Origin: an uncultured Lachnospiraceae bacterium
GTDB taxonomy: Bacteria; Bacillota_A; Clostridia; Lachnospirales; Lachnospiraceae
NCBI GenBank assembly: GCA_910585855.1
Contig: CAJUGZ010000034.1
Span: 1-20,986 of the forward strand
Length of the DNA: 20,986 bases
Direction: 5' to 3'
How positions within the stretch are numbered: position 1 is the stretch's first letter; the number at the start of each line of letters is the position of its first letter. Below are positions 6,095-13,850 of the stretch, piece by piece. Both the position numbers and the translations under genes were made by a program. Under the pieces are notes generated by a model, which saw only the letters and a program-made list of their open reading frames with translations, did not search any database and had not been told where the DNA came from.

Positions 6095-7391
6095 CACTAA
6101 TTAACCCCTGATCTTTAAAAAATTTTACAACTAAAGGGTGAAGATTATGCCATCGTTTCCCATTATATTCCAGCACTACTGCTGCCTGCAGCATTTTTAA
6201 TAACTTTTCCTTATCCTCTATTCGTTCTTTATTTCCATTATAAATATTTAATAAAAAATCATAATCCTTTTGTTCAATCCGTCTGGTTAAAGATGTTTTT
6301 AACTCTTCTAATGCACACTCTGCATCTTCCATAGAAATTGTTTCACTATTTCTACGTAATGCTCTCTTTGCTGATGCATTAATCACATGAAATAAATCTC
6401 TAAGTGCTCCACCCGTATACTGAATCAGCTTTTTTAAAACATCCCCTTCAAACAATTTCAAATCTGCACGTTTCTTTACAATTTCATATATAATCTCAAT
6501 CCCTTCCTGAAAAGGCTGATTTTCCATTGTTTCAATCTTAATCATTGGAAGTGTTTTCGTTATGAAATAACTTTCCATTGCTGAAAATCTTCCATCATAA
6601 GAAAGTCCAATAGGAAAAGTATAAATAATCGGAAACTCCATACCTGAAAGAATTGCTGCATAATTATAAAATACTCTCCATGCATCCTCTGGATTCAGTT
6701 TATCTAAATCCTCAAAAATCATAATGGGTTGTTTTCCTTCCGTTTTTTTCATAATTTCTTTTGATATAGATCCTAATATTTGAACCCATTCACTAGAACG
6801 AACATTTATTTTCTTTCGATATTCCTTTCTTGTTTCCTCATTAAATCTTAAATCTGTTTTAATTTTTGCAAAAATATTTAAAATGCTTGCAAGAATTCCC
6901 CCCGTTTCCATTGATACACCTGTTTCTAGAGAAGCTGCTTCCTGAGATTGCGATATTAAAGTTTCTGTGCCTTCATACCAAAAATTCATAATATCATTTA
7001 AAATACCTTCCTCTATTTCACAATCCAATTCTTTTGCAATTTCTAATAAAGCTTCTCCCATCAATATAAAAAGGTCAGAATGTACAATATTAAATAAATC
7101 TAAATCACTGCAGGCAATCGTTTTCACATAATATCCTATTGAATGAAGCCTTTCTGTCATTCGATTCAGTTCTGTACTCTTCCCACATCCTCTATGTCCT
7201 AATAATAAAACCGCAGCACATTCTTCCGGCTTTTGGCAAATATCAAAAATATCTTCAATTGGGGAATTATATTTGTCGCTCATACGATATTCCATCGTTC
7301 CATCACAATAAAACTCTTTCATCTGACTTATTTTTAAAGGTGCTGGCGAAAAAGCATTTATTATTTCAGAAACCTGTGTTGCATACTTCAT
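6081..7391 (-). CDS. P-loop AAA/STAND-like ATPase, first gene of a two-gene accessory module
   Basis: This is a 436-aa soluble ATPase. Walker A is GHRGCGKST (65-73), Walker B is IMIFEDLD (223-230), and an ORC/Cdc6-like sensor-2 motif GGALRD lies near residue 343. The region 140-190 between them contains a glycine/alanine-rich, weakly hydrophobic stretch. The C-terminus (LEYNGKRWHNLHPLVVKFF) looks like a winged helix. This architecture is shared by STAND/AAA switch proteins, which often carry sensor repeats; here the repeats are on a separate downstream protein, overlapping by 14 bp. The start ATG follows GGGAGG by eight bases and has its own promoter. No effector domain is evident in either protein. 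Function is unassigned; ATP binding is nearly certain. Confidence 0.87.
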   Translation of the reverse strand: MKYATQVSEIINAFSPAPLKISQMKEFYCDGTMEYRMSDKYNSPIEDIFDICQKPEECAAVLLLGHRGCGKSTELNRMTERLHSIGYYVKTIACSDLDLFNIVHSDLFILMGEALLEIAKELDCEIEEGILNDIMNFWYEGTETLISQSQEAASLETGVSMETGGILASILNIFAKIKTDLRFNEETRKEYRKKINVRSSEWVQILGSISKEIMKKTEGKQPIMIFEDLDKLNPEDAWRVFYNYAAILSGMEFPIIYTFPIGLSYDGRFSAMESYFITKTLPMIKIETMENQPFQEGIEIIYEIVKKRADLKLFEGDVLKKLIQYTGGALRDLFHVINASAKRALRRNSETISMEDAECALEELKTSLTRRIEQKDYDFLLNIYNGNKERIEDKEKLLKMLQAAVVLEYNGKRWHNLHPLVVKFFKDQGLISDGRE

Positions 7392-7429
7392 TAAAAACGC
7401 CTCCCGTTTTAGTTGAATTTTTTGTTCCT

Positions 7430-7458
7430 ATTATACACTACAATCAATAAATTAGCAA
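7430..7458 (-). promoter_or_regulatory. Promoter of the ATPase-TPR module
   Basis: Minus-strand -10 TATAAT (7435-7430), 17-bp spacer, -35 TTGCTA (7458-7453, 4 of 6 consensus). It lies about 40 bp before the ATPase start codon. Confidence 0.65.
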
Positions 7459-7563
7459 AATATTTTTAATTAGGCTTTTGAAAATAGGGTACTGCAAAGG
7501 GGTTGTTTCACCGGACACCAGAGGTGATTGGATCACAGCAGAAAAGTTTAGAAAAAACGTATT

Positions 7564-7594
7564 AAAAAAATAGGCACTCTATTTCTGTGCCTAT
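7564..7594 (-). terminator. Intrinsic terminator after ugd
   Basis: On the minus strand, ATAGGCAC/GTGCCTAT (7594-7587 with 7577-7570), a 9-nt loop and seven U residues. It separates ugd from the ATPase-TPR module. The rest of 7459-7563 holds only a small TCACC/GGTGA hairpin near 7508-7527 and nothing else I can name. Confidence 0.88.
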
Positions 7595-7636
7595 CTGCTA
7601 AACCAAACTCTATTTATTTAAAAATACAATATATGC

Positions 7637-8821
7637 TTAATCTCGAAAGTAAAGATCCCTCGTATAAACCTTTTCTCTTACATCAGCAAGTTCCTCGCAA
7701 AATCGGTTTGCTACAATCACATCGGAAACCTTTTTAAACTCTTCTAAGTCTTGAATCACCCGAGAGTGAAAAAACTCCTCTTCTTTAAAAGAAGGTTCAT
7801 AAACTACTACAGGAATCCCCTTTGCTTTGATTCGTTTCATTACTCCCTGTACAGAAGACTGCCGAAAATTATCGGAATCTGCTTTCATAGTCAGTCGATA
7901 GATCCCAACCATTCGAGGTTTTCTTTCTAAAATTCGTTCTGCAATAAAATCCTTTCTTGTTCGATTTGCTTCTACAATCGCTCCAATGATATTATTGGGT
8001 ACTTGATCGTAATTTGCCAAAAGCTGTTTCGTATCTTTTGGAAGACAATATCCGCCATATCCAAAAGAGGGATTATTATAAAAATTTCCAATTCTAGGAT
8101 CAAACCCTACTCCTTCAATAATTTGCCTGGTATTCAGCCCACGCACCTCCGCATAAGTATCTAATTCATTAAAGTATGCCACCCGAAGTGCTAAATACGT
8201 ATTGGCAAATAATTTAATGGCTTCTGCTTCTGTCAAATCTGTAAACAATGTAGGAATTTCTGTTTTTACTGCCCCTTCCTGAAGTAAAAAAGCAAATTGT
8301 TCTGCCCGTTCTTTTAACCTTGGATCGGTTAAAGGAACACCTACAATAATCCGAGAAGGATATAAATTATCATATAATGCATGTCCTTCCCGAAGAAATT
8401 CCGGTGAAAAAATTAGATTTTCTGTTTGATATTTTTTTCGTACAGAAGCACTGTATCCAACCGGTACAGTTGATTTTATTACCATAATTGCTTCTGGAGC
8501 TAACTGAAGTACCAGTTCAATTACCTGCTCTACAGAAGAAGTATCAAAATAGTTCTTTACTGGATCATAATTTGTCGGTGTAGCAATTATAATAAACTCT
8601 GCACCCCGATATGCTTCTTCTGCATCCAGCGTAACATGCAGATCCAATTCCTTCTTTGAAAGATATTCCTGAATTTCTGTATCCACAATAGGTGAACATT
8701 TTTTACGAATTTTTTCTACTTTTTCCGGTAAGACATCTACTGCATAAACGGTATGATGCTGTGCTAATAAAATAGCAATGGATAATCCCACATATCCTGT
8801 ACCGGCTACTGCTATTTTCAT
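7637..8821 (-). CDS. ugd: UDP-glucose 6-dehydrogenase
   Basis: This NAD-dependent enzyme oxidises UDP-glucose to UDP-glucuronate for capsule, exopolysaccharide or wall glycan synthesis (EC 1.1.1.22). The 394-aa sequence has the Rossmann motif GTGYVGLS (8-14), the KSTVPVG segment (116-122), SPEFLREG (139-146) and the catalytic cysteine C259 in GYGGYCLPKDTKQLLANY. The length and the GGYCLPKDT form match the shorter E. coli Ugd type. The start ATG follows GGAGG by eight bases. It is monocistronic between intergenic regions and is followed by a strong terminator. No glycosyltransferase cluster is adjacent within the window, so the end product cannot be told. Confidence 0.95.
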   Translation of the reverse strand: MKIAVAGTGYVGLSIAILLAQHHTVYAVDVLPEKVEKIRKKCSPIVDTEIQEYLSKKELDLHVTLDAEEAYRGAEFIIIATPTNYDPVKNYFDTSSVEQVIELVLQLAPEAIMVIKSTVPVGYSASVRKKYQTENLIFSPEFLREGHALYDNLYPSRIIVGVPLTDPRLKERAEQFAFLLQEGAVKTEIPTLFTDLTEAEAIKLFANTYLALRVAYFNELDTYAEVRGLNTRQIIEGVGFDPRIGNFYNNPSFGYGGYCLPKDTKQLLANYDQVPNNIIGAIVEANRTRKDFIAERILERKPRMVGIYRLTMKADSDNFRQSSVQGVMKRIKAKGIPVVVYEPSFKEEEFFHSRVIQDLEEFKKVSDVIVANRFCEELADVREKVYTRDLYFRD

Positions 8822-9034
8822 TTTTTTTCCTCCATAATCCTTTGTTCTGTTATCAATTATTTCATTACAAGTTCTATATGTAATCGAATCAAATTTCCTC
8901 TCCTGCTAGAATCAATTGACTGATCAAATCGTTCTATAAATACAAGAACTATAAAAATCCCTCTAGCCTTTATCACTCTGTTTTAAATTATATCTATATT
9001 CTATCATATCTCATAATAGAAGTCTATTTTTTTT

Positions 9035-9076
9035 AACAGTGTCCAAATTGGAATCCATCCACCCTTAGACACTGTT
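9035..9076. other. Stem-loop between the coat genes and ugd
   Basis: AACAGTGTC/GACACTGTT forms a perfect 9-bp stem around a 24-nt loop that itself contains CCAAATTGG. A run of T residues lies on the left of the plus strand, which is the wrong polarity for a terminator of the minus-strand coat genes. Role unknown. The rest of the 287-bp gap (8822-9108) is AT-rich; a TATAAT near 8991 with a poor -35 could serve ugd. Confidence 0.4.
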
Positions 9077-9108
9077 TCTAATCTGTATTTATTTCAATAT
9101 TTCAATCA

Positions 9109-9363
9109 TTATTTTGCTGAATCAGTAAACAACATTTTTACCCGCTGTACTTCTTCCTCTGTAGCCTTCTGTGCCGGCTGGTAGTACTGTTTTGCTCTGG
9201 CAATCTGAAATAATTCCTCTTGAGAATCTTCACACTGATTTCGAATCTGCTTTAATGTTTGTTTTAATTGCATATTCTCTGTCTGAGGAATCATTTCTCC
9301 ATATTTTTCTAAGTTTGCATTGATTCCTTCTAATGCATCCACAACCATAACTTTCTCTTCCAT
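9109..9363 (-). CDS. Small CotF-like spore coat protein
   Basis: This 84-aa, mostly helical protein resembles the small clostridial spore coat proteins related to CotF: an N-terminal DALEGINANLEKYGEMI helix, a middle helix QTLKQIRNQCEDSQEELFQIA, and a tyrosine/proline segment YYQPAQKATEEEV. It has no signal peptide. The start ATG is eight bases after AAAGGAGG, and the gene follows the other coat gene by 14 bp, so both are made from one transcript, presumably in the mother cell during sporulation. The family call rests on recalled similarity and on the paired arrangement. Confidence 0.7.
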   Translation of the reverse strand: MEEKVMVVDALEGINANLEKYGEMIPQTENMQLKQTLKQIRNQCEDSQEELFQIARAKQYYQPAQKATEEEVQRVKMLFTDSAK

Positions 9364-9377
9364 CTTCTTTTCCTCCT

Positions 9378-9560
9378 TTACAGAAAACGCATTAATTGCT
9401 GTTTTGTTTCTGTAGCAGACTGTGCTGCCTTCTCAAAAAATTGTTTTACATTCTGATCGGTAGCTTGACGTGCATACTCTGTCATTTTACAATTCGATGT
9501 TTCATACCCCATAATCAAATGTCTTAAATTCTGAAGTTCTAATTCTGATAACTCTGACAT
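9378..9560 (-). CDS. Small CotF-like spore coat protein
   Basis: This 60-aa protein, MSELSELELQNLRHLIMGYE followed by helices TEYARQATDQNVKQFFEKAA and TKQQLMRFL, matches the common clostridial 'spore coat protein' of about 60 residues (Coat_F-like helical hairpin). The start is the ATG at 9560, seven bases after AAAGGAGG. An in-frame TTG farther upstream (9578) would place the ribosome binding site inside the gene and is rejected. It is first in a two-gene unit with the 84-aa coat protein. No sigma-A promoter is visible; a sporulation-sigma promoter is expected. Confidence 0.75.
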   Translation of the reverse strand: MSELSELELQNLRHLIMGYETSNCKMTEYARQATDQNVKQFFEKAAQSATETKQQLMRFL

Positions 9561-9607
9561 AAAAAATCCTCCTTTCAAATCTACATCATTTCTCTATGCA
9601 AACCTTA

Positions 9608-9635
9608 GTATATACAAATAAAAAGGTTTTATACC
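9608..9635 (-). promoter_or_regulatory. Possible sporulation-type promoter of the coat genes
   Basis: On the minus strand, GGTATAAAA and GTATATACT are separated by about 12-13 bp upstream of the coat genes. The pattern is loosely like a sigma-E/G-type promoter, and no sigma-A -35 fits. Weak call. Confidence 0.22.
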
Positions 9636-9658
9636 CAGTGCCGATCTTTTCTATAAGC

Positions 9659-9702
9659 AAAAAAATTTACCCATCTACAACAAAAGCTATAAATGGGTAA
9701 AT
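9659..9702 (-). terminator. Intrinsic terminator after glgA
   Basis: On the minus strand, ATTTACCCAT/ATGGGTAAAT (9702-9693 with 9674-9665) is followed by a run of U residues (9667-9659). It begins 16 bp after the glgA stop codon. Confidence 0.88.
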
Positions 9703-9717
9703 CAAACTTATTTAAAA

Positions 9718-11154
9718 TTATAATCTCTCATACAACTCCTCATACTTCCGAGCTGAAGTATTCCAAGAAAAATCCATCGCCATTCCACGATCAATCAGCT
9801 TATTCCACTCCCGACGCCGATTATAATAAACATCCTTTGCATAATTAATCACACCAAGCATTTCATGCGCATTATAATTTGCAAATGAAAATCCGGTTCC
9901 AGTCCCTTCAAATTCATTATAAGGCTCTACTGTATCCTTTAATCCGCCGGTTTCACGCACAATCGGCACTGTACCATATCGAAGACTCATCAACTGGCTA
10001 AGCCCGCAAGGCTCAAACAGAGAAGGCATCAAAAATGCATCACAAGCAGCATAGATCTTATGTGACAGCGGATCAGAATAATAGATATTTGCCGAAACCC
10101 GATTCTGATACTTCCAGTCATAATGCCGGAACAGATTCTCATACTTTGCTTCCCCAGTTCCTAATACCACTAACTGTGTTCCCTCTGTACAAATCTCTTC
10201 CATTACACATTCAATCAAATCAAATCCCTTTTGATCAGTCAGTCTAGAAACGATACCAATCATAAACTTTCTTTCATCTTCTTCTAATCCAAGTTCCTGC
10301 TGTAATGCTCGTTTATTCTTTACTTTTTCTTTTCGGAATGTCCGTGCATCATACTGTTTTACCAAATAAGGATCGGTAGCAGGATTATAATCCTCATAAT
10401 CAATTCCGTTTACAATACCAAAAAGCTGATTTTGTTTTGCCCGCATCAGCCCGTCTAATCCTTCTCCATAAAAACTGGTCTTAATCTCATCTGCATAAGT
10501 AGAACTTACCGTTGTTACCAAATCGGCATAAACAATTCCGCCCTTTAACAAATTGGCATCTTTATAAGACTCCAATTTATCCGGTGTAAAATAATAAGCA
10601 GGAAGCCCAGAAAAATCCTTAATCGTCTTAATATCCCATACTCCCTGAAATTTCAGATTATGTATGGTCATAATCGACTTAATATCTCTAAAAAACTCGC
10701 CATCATGGAACTTATCCTTTAAATAAACCGGAATCAAACCAGTCTGCCAGTCATGACAATGAATAATATCTGGTCGGAAATCAATTACCGGCAGACAGGA
10801 TAATACTGCACGAGAAAAGAAAGTAAACTTCTCAATATCCCACTTTGTATCCCCATAAGGCTTGTCCCCATTAAAATAATACTCATTGTCGATAAAATAA
10901 AATATAACTCCGTCATACTGCATCTCAAAAACGCCAACATACTGACGCCGCCAGCCTAAATCCATATAGAAATGTGTTCTGTAGTTCATTTTTTCTTTCC
11001 ATTCCCACTTAATACAGGCATACTTCGGAATAATTACTCTGACGTCATAATTTTCCTTGTTAAAGCACTTTGGCAAAGAGCCAACTACATCTGCCAAACC
11101 ACCTGTCTTAATAAATGGAACTGCTTCTGATGCTGCAAATAAAACCCTCTTCAT
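9718..11154 (-). CDS. glgA: Glycogen synthase (ADP-glucose type)
   Basis: This GT5-family transferase extends alpha-1,4-glucan chains from ADP-glucose (EC 2.4.1.21). The 478-aa protein starts MKRVLFAASEAVPFIKTGGL, with the nucleotide-sugar binding KTGGLAD at 16-22. It contains HDWQTGLIPVYL in the N-terminal Rossmann lobe, VNGIDYEDYNP at the hinge, and GIVSRLTDQKG, MPSLFEPCGL and RETGGLKDTV in the C-terminal lobe. The start is the ATG at 11154, nine bases after AGGAGG; an in-frame start 33 bases upstream would overlap that site. It stands alone with its own promoter and terminator; other glg genes are not in the window. Glycogen storage in clostridia is often linked to sporulation, which fits the neighbours, but that link is inference. 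Confidence 0.96.
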   Translation of the reverse strand: MKRVLFAASEAVPFIKTGGLADVVGSLPKCFNKENYDVRVIIPKYACIKWEWKEKMNYRTHFYMDLGWRRQYVGVFEMQYDGVIFYFIDNEYYFNGDKPYGDTKWDIEKFTFFSRAVLSCLPVIDFRPDIIHCHDWQTGLIPVYLKDKFHDGEFFRDIKSIMTIHNLKFQGVWDIKTIKDFSGLPAYYFTPDKLESYKDANLLKGGIVYADLVTTVSSTYADEIKTSFYGEGLDGLMRAKQNQLFGIVNGIDYEDYNPATDPYLVKQYDARTFRKEKVKNKRALQQELGLEEDERKFMIGIVSRLTDQKGFDLIECVMEEICTEGTQLVVLGTGEAKYENLFRHYDWKYQNRVSANIYYSDPLSHKIYAACDAFLMPSLFEPCGLSQLMSLRYGTVPIVRETGGLKDTVEPYNEFEGTGTGFSFANYNAHEMLGVINYAKDVYYNRRREWNKLIDRGMAMDFSWNTSARKYEELYERL

Positions 11155-11226
11155 GTACCTAATCCTCCTGACACTTTTCCACCCCAAGGTATCTAATCTG
11201 CCGCCAAATGGGATGGTTTTTTCTTA

Positions 11227-11242
11227 CAATCAAATATGATTG
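11227..11242. promoter_or_regulatory. Dyad at the glgA transcription start
   Basis: CAATCA and TGATTG, perfect 6-bp arms around a 4-bp centre, lie just downstream of the glgA -10 and cover the expected transcription start. The position suits a repressor operator; the protein is unknown. Confidence 0.4.
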
Positions 11243-11247
11243 GTTTC

Positions 11248-11276
11248 ATTATAGCATAGCTTGTCAATAATGTCTA
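11248..11276 (-). promoter_or_regulatory. Extended -10 promoter of glgA
   Basis: Minus-strand -35 TAGACA (11276-11271), 17-bp spacer, -10 TATAAT (11253-11248) preceded by TGC, the extended -10 element. Confidence 0.8.
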
Positions 11277-11323
11277 TAAAGGAATTGACATCCTTCCATA
11301 AGTCTTTCAAAATTTTTCCAAGA

Positions 11324-11430
11324 GAACGCCAAAATCTGAAGGAAGGTCTGCATCAGGTCCGCTCTCGCTTAGCATTCGGAGCGGAGCAAACAAAGGAAAT
11401 GAACAAACCGCATCCTGCGTCCGAGAAAAG
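11324..11430 (+). repeat. Element C: degenerate relative of elements A and B
   Basis: It shares AACGCC at the left edge, GGTCTGC, the conserved core CGCTCTCGCTTAGCATT and GGAAATGA with element A, in the same order and orientation. The TCCGCTC/GAGCGGA arms (11358-11364 with 11379-11385) form a 7-bp hairpin equivalent to the second helix of A and B. The AGACGCT hairpin and the right outer arm are missing. A plus-strand promoter-like TTGACA (11285-11290), 17 bp, CAAAAT (11308-11313) points into the element. Confidence 0.55.
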
Positions 11431-11448
11431 AAAAAAATTAAAATCATT

Positions 11449-12243
11449 TTACATCATACGATATTTCAAACGAATCTTATCAGAAATCAAAGCAATAAAC
11501 TCCGAATTAGTAGGCTTACCTTTCCCATTATTCACAGTATACCCAAACAGCTCATCTATCGTATCTACATTTCCCCTTGTCCACGCTACCTCAATCGCAT
11601 GACGAATCGCCCGCTCCACTCGACTTGCCGTTGTCTTATGTTTTTTCGCTATCGTCGGATAAAGAATCTTTGTAATAGAATTCATCATCTCCACATCGTT
11701 TACCGACATCATAATCGCATCCCTTAAATACTGATACCCCTTAATATGCGCCGGAACTCCTACATCATGAATAATCGCCGTTACATCATTTTCTAAATTT
11801 TTCTCAGCGGGTTTTCCTTTCTCTTCTTCCATAGATGTCCTTACTGCCTTTTCTTCTGCTGCCCTCTTCCCGCCTAACCGCTTTACCCGTGTTAAAATTC
11901 CTTCATGATCAAACGGCTTCATAATATAATAGTTTGCTCCCAACCCAAATGCATCTTCTGTAATCCCCTCTTGACCAATCGCAGTGATAATAATAAATTT
12001 TGGCTGTTTTTTAATGGTTTTGTCCATACTTACCTTTTCCATTACCGTCAATCCGTCCAATTTCGGCATAATCAAATCTAGCAGTACAACATCCGGCTGT
12101 TTCTCCTTGATAATTGTATAGATTTTTTCCCCATCATCTGCTTTTCCAACCAATTCGATCTCTTCATCACTATTCAAAATATTACCTAATGCATCAATGA
12201 TTCTCTCGTTATCATCTGCTATTGCTACACTCAGTTTTTCCAT
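11449..12243 (-). CDS. spo0A: Sporulation master regulator Spo0A
   Basis: This 264-aa response regulator at the end of the sporulation phosphorelay activates or represses early sporulation genes by binding TGTCGAA boxes. The receiver domain has the acidic pair D10/D11, phosphoacceptor D56 in LLDLIMPKLDG, T87 and K109, all intact. A variable linker (about 125-150) precedes the Spo0A-specific DNA-binding domain with YPTIAKKHKTTASRVERAIR and HAIEVAWTRGN, near-invariant in the family. The start ATG is six bases after AAGGAGG. It lies downstream of spoIVB, the standard order in Bacillus and Clostridia, and has two 0A boxes and a sigma-A-like promoter of its own. Activation by orphan kinases is typical of clostridia. 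Confidence 0.98.
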   Translation of the reverse strand: MEKLSVAIADDNERIIDALGNILNSDEEIELVGKADDGEKIYTIIKEKQPDVVLLDLIMPKLDGLTVMEKVSMDKTIKKQPKFIIITAIGQEGITEDAFGLGANYYIMKPFDHEGILTRVKRLGGKRAAEEKAVRTSMEEEKGKPAEKNLENDVTAIIHDVGVPAHIKGYQYLRDAIMMSVNDVEMMNSITKILYPTIAKKHKTTASRVERAIRHAIEVAWTRGNVDTIDELFGYTVNNGKGKPTNSEFIALISDKIRLKYRMM

Positions 12244-12273
12244 ATAATCCTCCTTAAATCTTTCTATTCTCCT

Positions 12274-12301
12274 ATTATACCATTACAAGAAGCGATTGCA
12301 A
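12274..12301 (-). promoter_or_regulatory. spo0A promoter
   Basis: Minus-strand -35 TTGCAA (12301-12296), 16-bp spacer, -10 TATAAT (12279-12274) with a TGG extended -10. The expected start is near 12267, 24 bases before the start codon. Confidence 0.7.
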
Positions 12302-12320
12302 GATTTAAGTTTCTATCTGT

Positions 12321-12337
12321 TTCGACATTTTTCGACA
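12321..12337 (-). promoter_or_regulatory. Two tandem 0A boxes upstream of spo0A
   Basis: Two exact minus-strand copies of TGTCGAA (12337-12331 and 12327-12321), spaced 10 bp start to start, one helical turn. They sit about 20-36 bp upstream of the -35, the usual place for an activator. They match the consensus Spo0A site and indicate autoregulation. Confidence 0.85.
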
Positions 12338-12390
12338 AACAGACACCCCCATTCTTATTGCTTTTTCAACATGCCGCTCTGCCTTTTTTT

Positions 12391-13680
12391 CTAATTTTCC
12401 AACATATTTTCAATAAAAATACCATATCCTTTTGTAGAATCATTGACAAATACATGAGTAACTGCACCAATTAGCTTTCCATTCTGTAAAATCGGACTTC
12501 CCGACATCCCCTGTACAATTCCGTTTGTTTCCTGCAAAAGCACTTCGTCTACCACACGAATTTCCATTCCCTTATTGACATTTCCGGGCGAATTGTCAAT
12601 TTTTGTAATCTGAATCTGATAATCCCGAATTACCCCGTCAATCTCACAGCGAACCTGTGCTGCCCCCAATTCTACTTCCTGTTTAAATGCAATATCCATA
12701 TAAGCATCACAGCAATAATCTTCACAAAGATCATACAATTCCTCAGAAGCTGTTCCATAAATCCCCTGCTCACAGTTTGTTTCAACTGTTCCCAATACAT
12801 GACTCTCCTGATACTCAATAATACCAGAAAGTCCGCCCGGGCTTCCTGCTTCTCCTTTTATAATCGATAAAATCTTTGCCGGATAGAGTTTTCCTCCAGA
12901 AGATTCCAATAATTTTCCAGTATCCACATCACTGACCCCATGTCCAAGTGCGCCAAAACTCCCATCCGCTTTCAAATAAGTCATTGTCCCAATTCCCTGT
13001 GCGTCATCCCTTACCCAAATCCCCAACTTATACTCTCCATCCTCTACTTCCACCGGATACAGACTCTCTTCCAAAGACTCTCCATTTCGCTTTACCGTCA
13101 GCGTCAGTGCATCACCATTACAATTTTTCACACAACTTATTAAATCGTCTTTACTGCTGATCACGGTTCCATCTACAGCCGTAATATAATCTCCAGAACG
13201 AATCCGCTCCGCTGCCGGCTCAACTACCTTTCCCTCTGTATCCGCCATTCTCGCCGTTCCTACTACCATCACACCGTCCGTTTCCAAATAAATTCCTACC
13301 TGAAACCCACATGGAATCACCTGTTCCTCCTCCACTACATTAACTTTAATATCCTTAAACGGCAAAATACCAAACAATTTTAATTTTAAATCATACGTCC
13401 CTGTTTTTTCCGAAAATACAGAAAATTCATCAGAAAGATTTAATACAATCTCATGAGAAGGAATATTCGACTCCCCAGAAAAGACAACCTCTTCACTTAA
13501 ACTGCTTAACTGTGCTTCCACCGGAAGCCCAAATTCAAACGTCCCTTCTTCATTAACCACCATATGAATTCTATCAGGAATCGCACTGTCCATATAAGAA
13601 TAAACTGCATAAATCGTATAAATCACTAATCCCACAAGCACAATATACAAAACTCTCTGATACCAGACTTTTCTGCTCAT
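12391..13680 (-). CDS. spoIVB: SpoIVB peptidase
   Basis: This serine peptidase (family S55) is made in the forespore and signals across the intermembrane space to activate pro-sigma-K processing. The 429-aa protein has one N-terminal membrane segment (about 9-27), a PDZ domain (about 120-210, with PAAERIRSGDYITAVDG), and the peptidase domain. The catalytic set is visible: H247 in GALGHGVSD, D378, and S393 in VQGMSGSPI, with the Asp-Ser spacing of 15 residues known from the B. subtilis enzyme. The start ATG is nine bases after AAAGGAG. It lies just upstream of spo0A in the conserved pair. Upstream 170 bp separate it from element B; no convincing forespore promoter was identified. Confidence 0.96.
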   Translation of the reverse strand: MSRKVWYQRVLYIVLVGLVIYTIYAVYSYMDSAIPDRIHMVVNEEGTFEFGLPVEAQLSSLSEEVVFSGESNIPSHEIVLNLSDEFSVFSEKTGTYDLKLKLFGILPFKDIKVNVVEEEQVIPCGFQVGIYLETDGVMVVGTARMADTEGKVVEPAAERIRSGDYITAVDGTVISSKDDLISCVKNCNGDALTLTVKRNGESLEESLYPVEVEDGEYKLGIWVRDDAQGIGTMTYLKADGSFGALGHGVSDVDTGKLLESSGGKLYPAKILSIIKGEAGSPGGLSGIIEYQESHVLGTVETNCEQGIYGTASEELYDLCEDYCCDAYMDIAFKQEVELGAAQVRCEIDGVIRDYQIQITKIDNSPGNVNKGMEIRVVDEVLLQETNGIVQGMSGSPILQNGKLIGAVTHVFVNDSTKGYGIFIENMLEN

Positions 13681-13784
13681 ATCTTTTTTCTCCTTTCTGC
13701 AGACTTTTTTCTTGCCACTACAGCGAACACTTTATTACACTAAGCGTCGAAAAAACTGACACTAAGTATAATAATATACCCACA

Positions 13785-13815
13785 GCCGCACAAAGGAAAT
13801 TTTCCGCTTTGCGGC
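13785..13815. repeat. Miniature stem related to the ends of element B
   Basis: An almost continuous hairpin: GCCGCA/TGCGGC (13785-13790 with 13810-13815) with inner GGAAA/TTTCC (13795-13799 with 13801-13805). On the minus strand it begins ACGCCGCAAA and ends CGGCTGT, like the outer edges of element B 36 bp away (ACGCCGAAA and CGGCTGT). It looks like an element reduced to its outer stem. Confidence 0.45.
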
Positions 13816-13850
13816 GTGCAGTATATCTACTGTAATTTCTTCCGTCTGAA

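Noticed and set aside
9035..9076. Stem-loop as a terminator for the coat genes
   Set aside because: On the minus strand the stem is followed by A residues, not U.
11262..11267. TTGACA as the -35 of glgA
   Set aside because: It is only 8 bp from the TATAAT. TAGACA at 17 bp with an extended -10 fits better.
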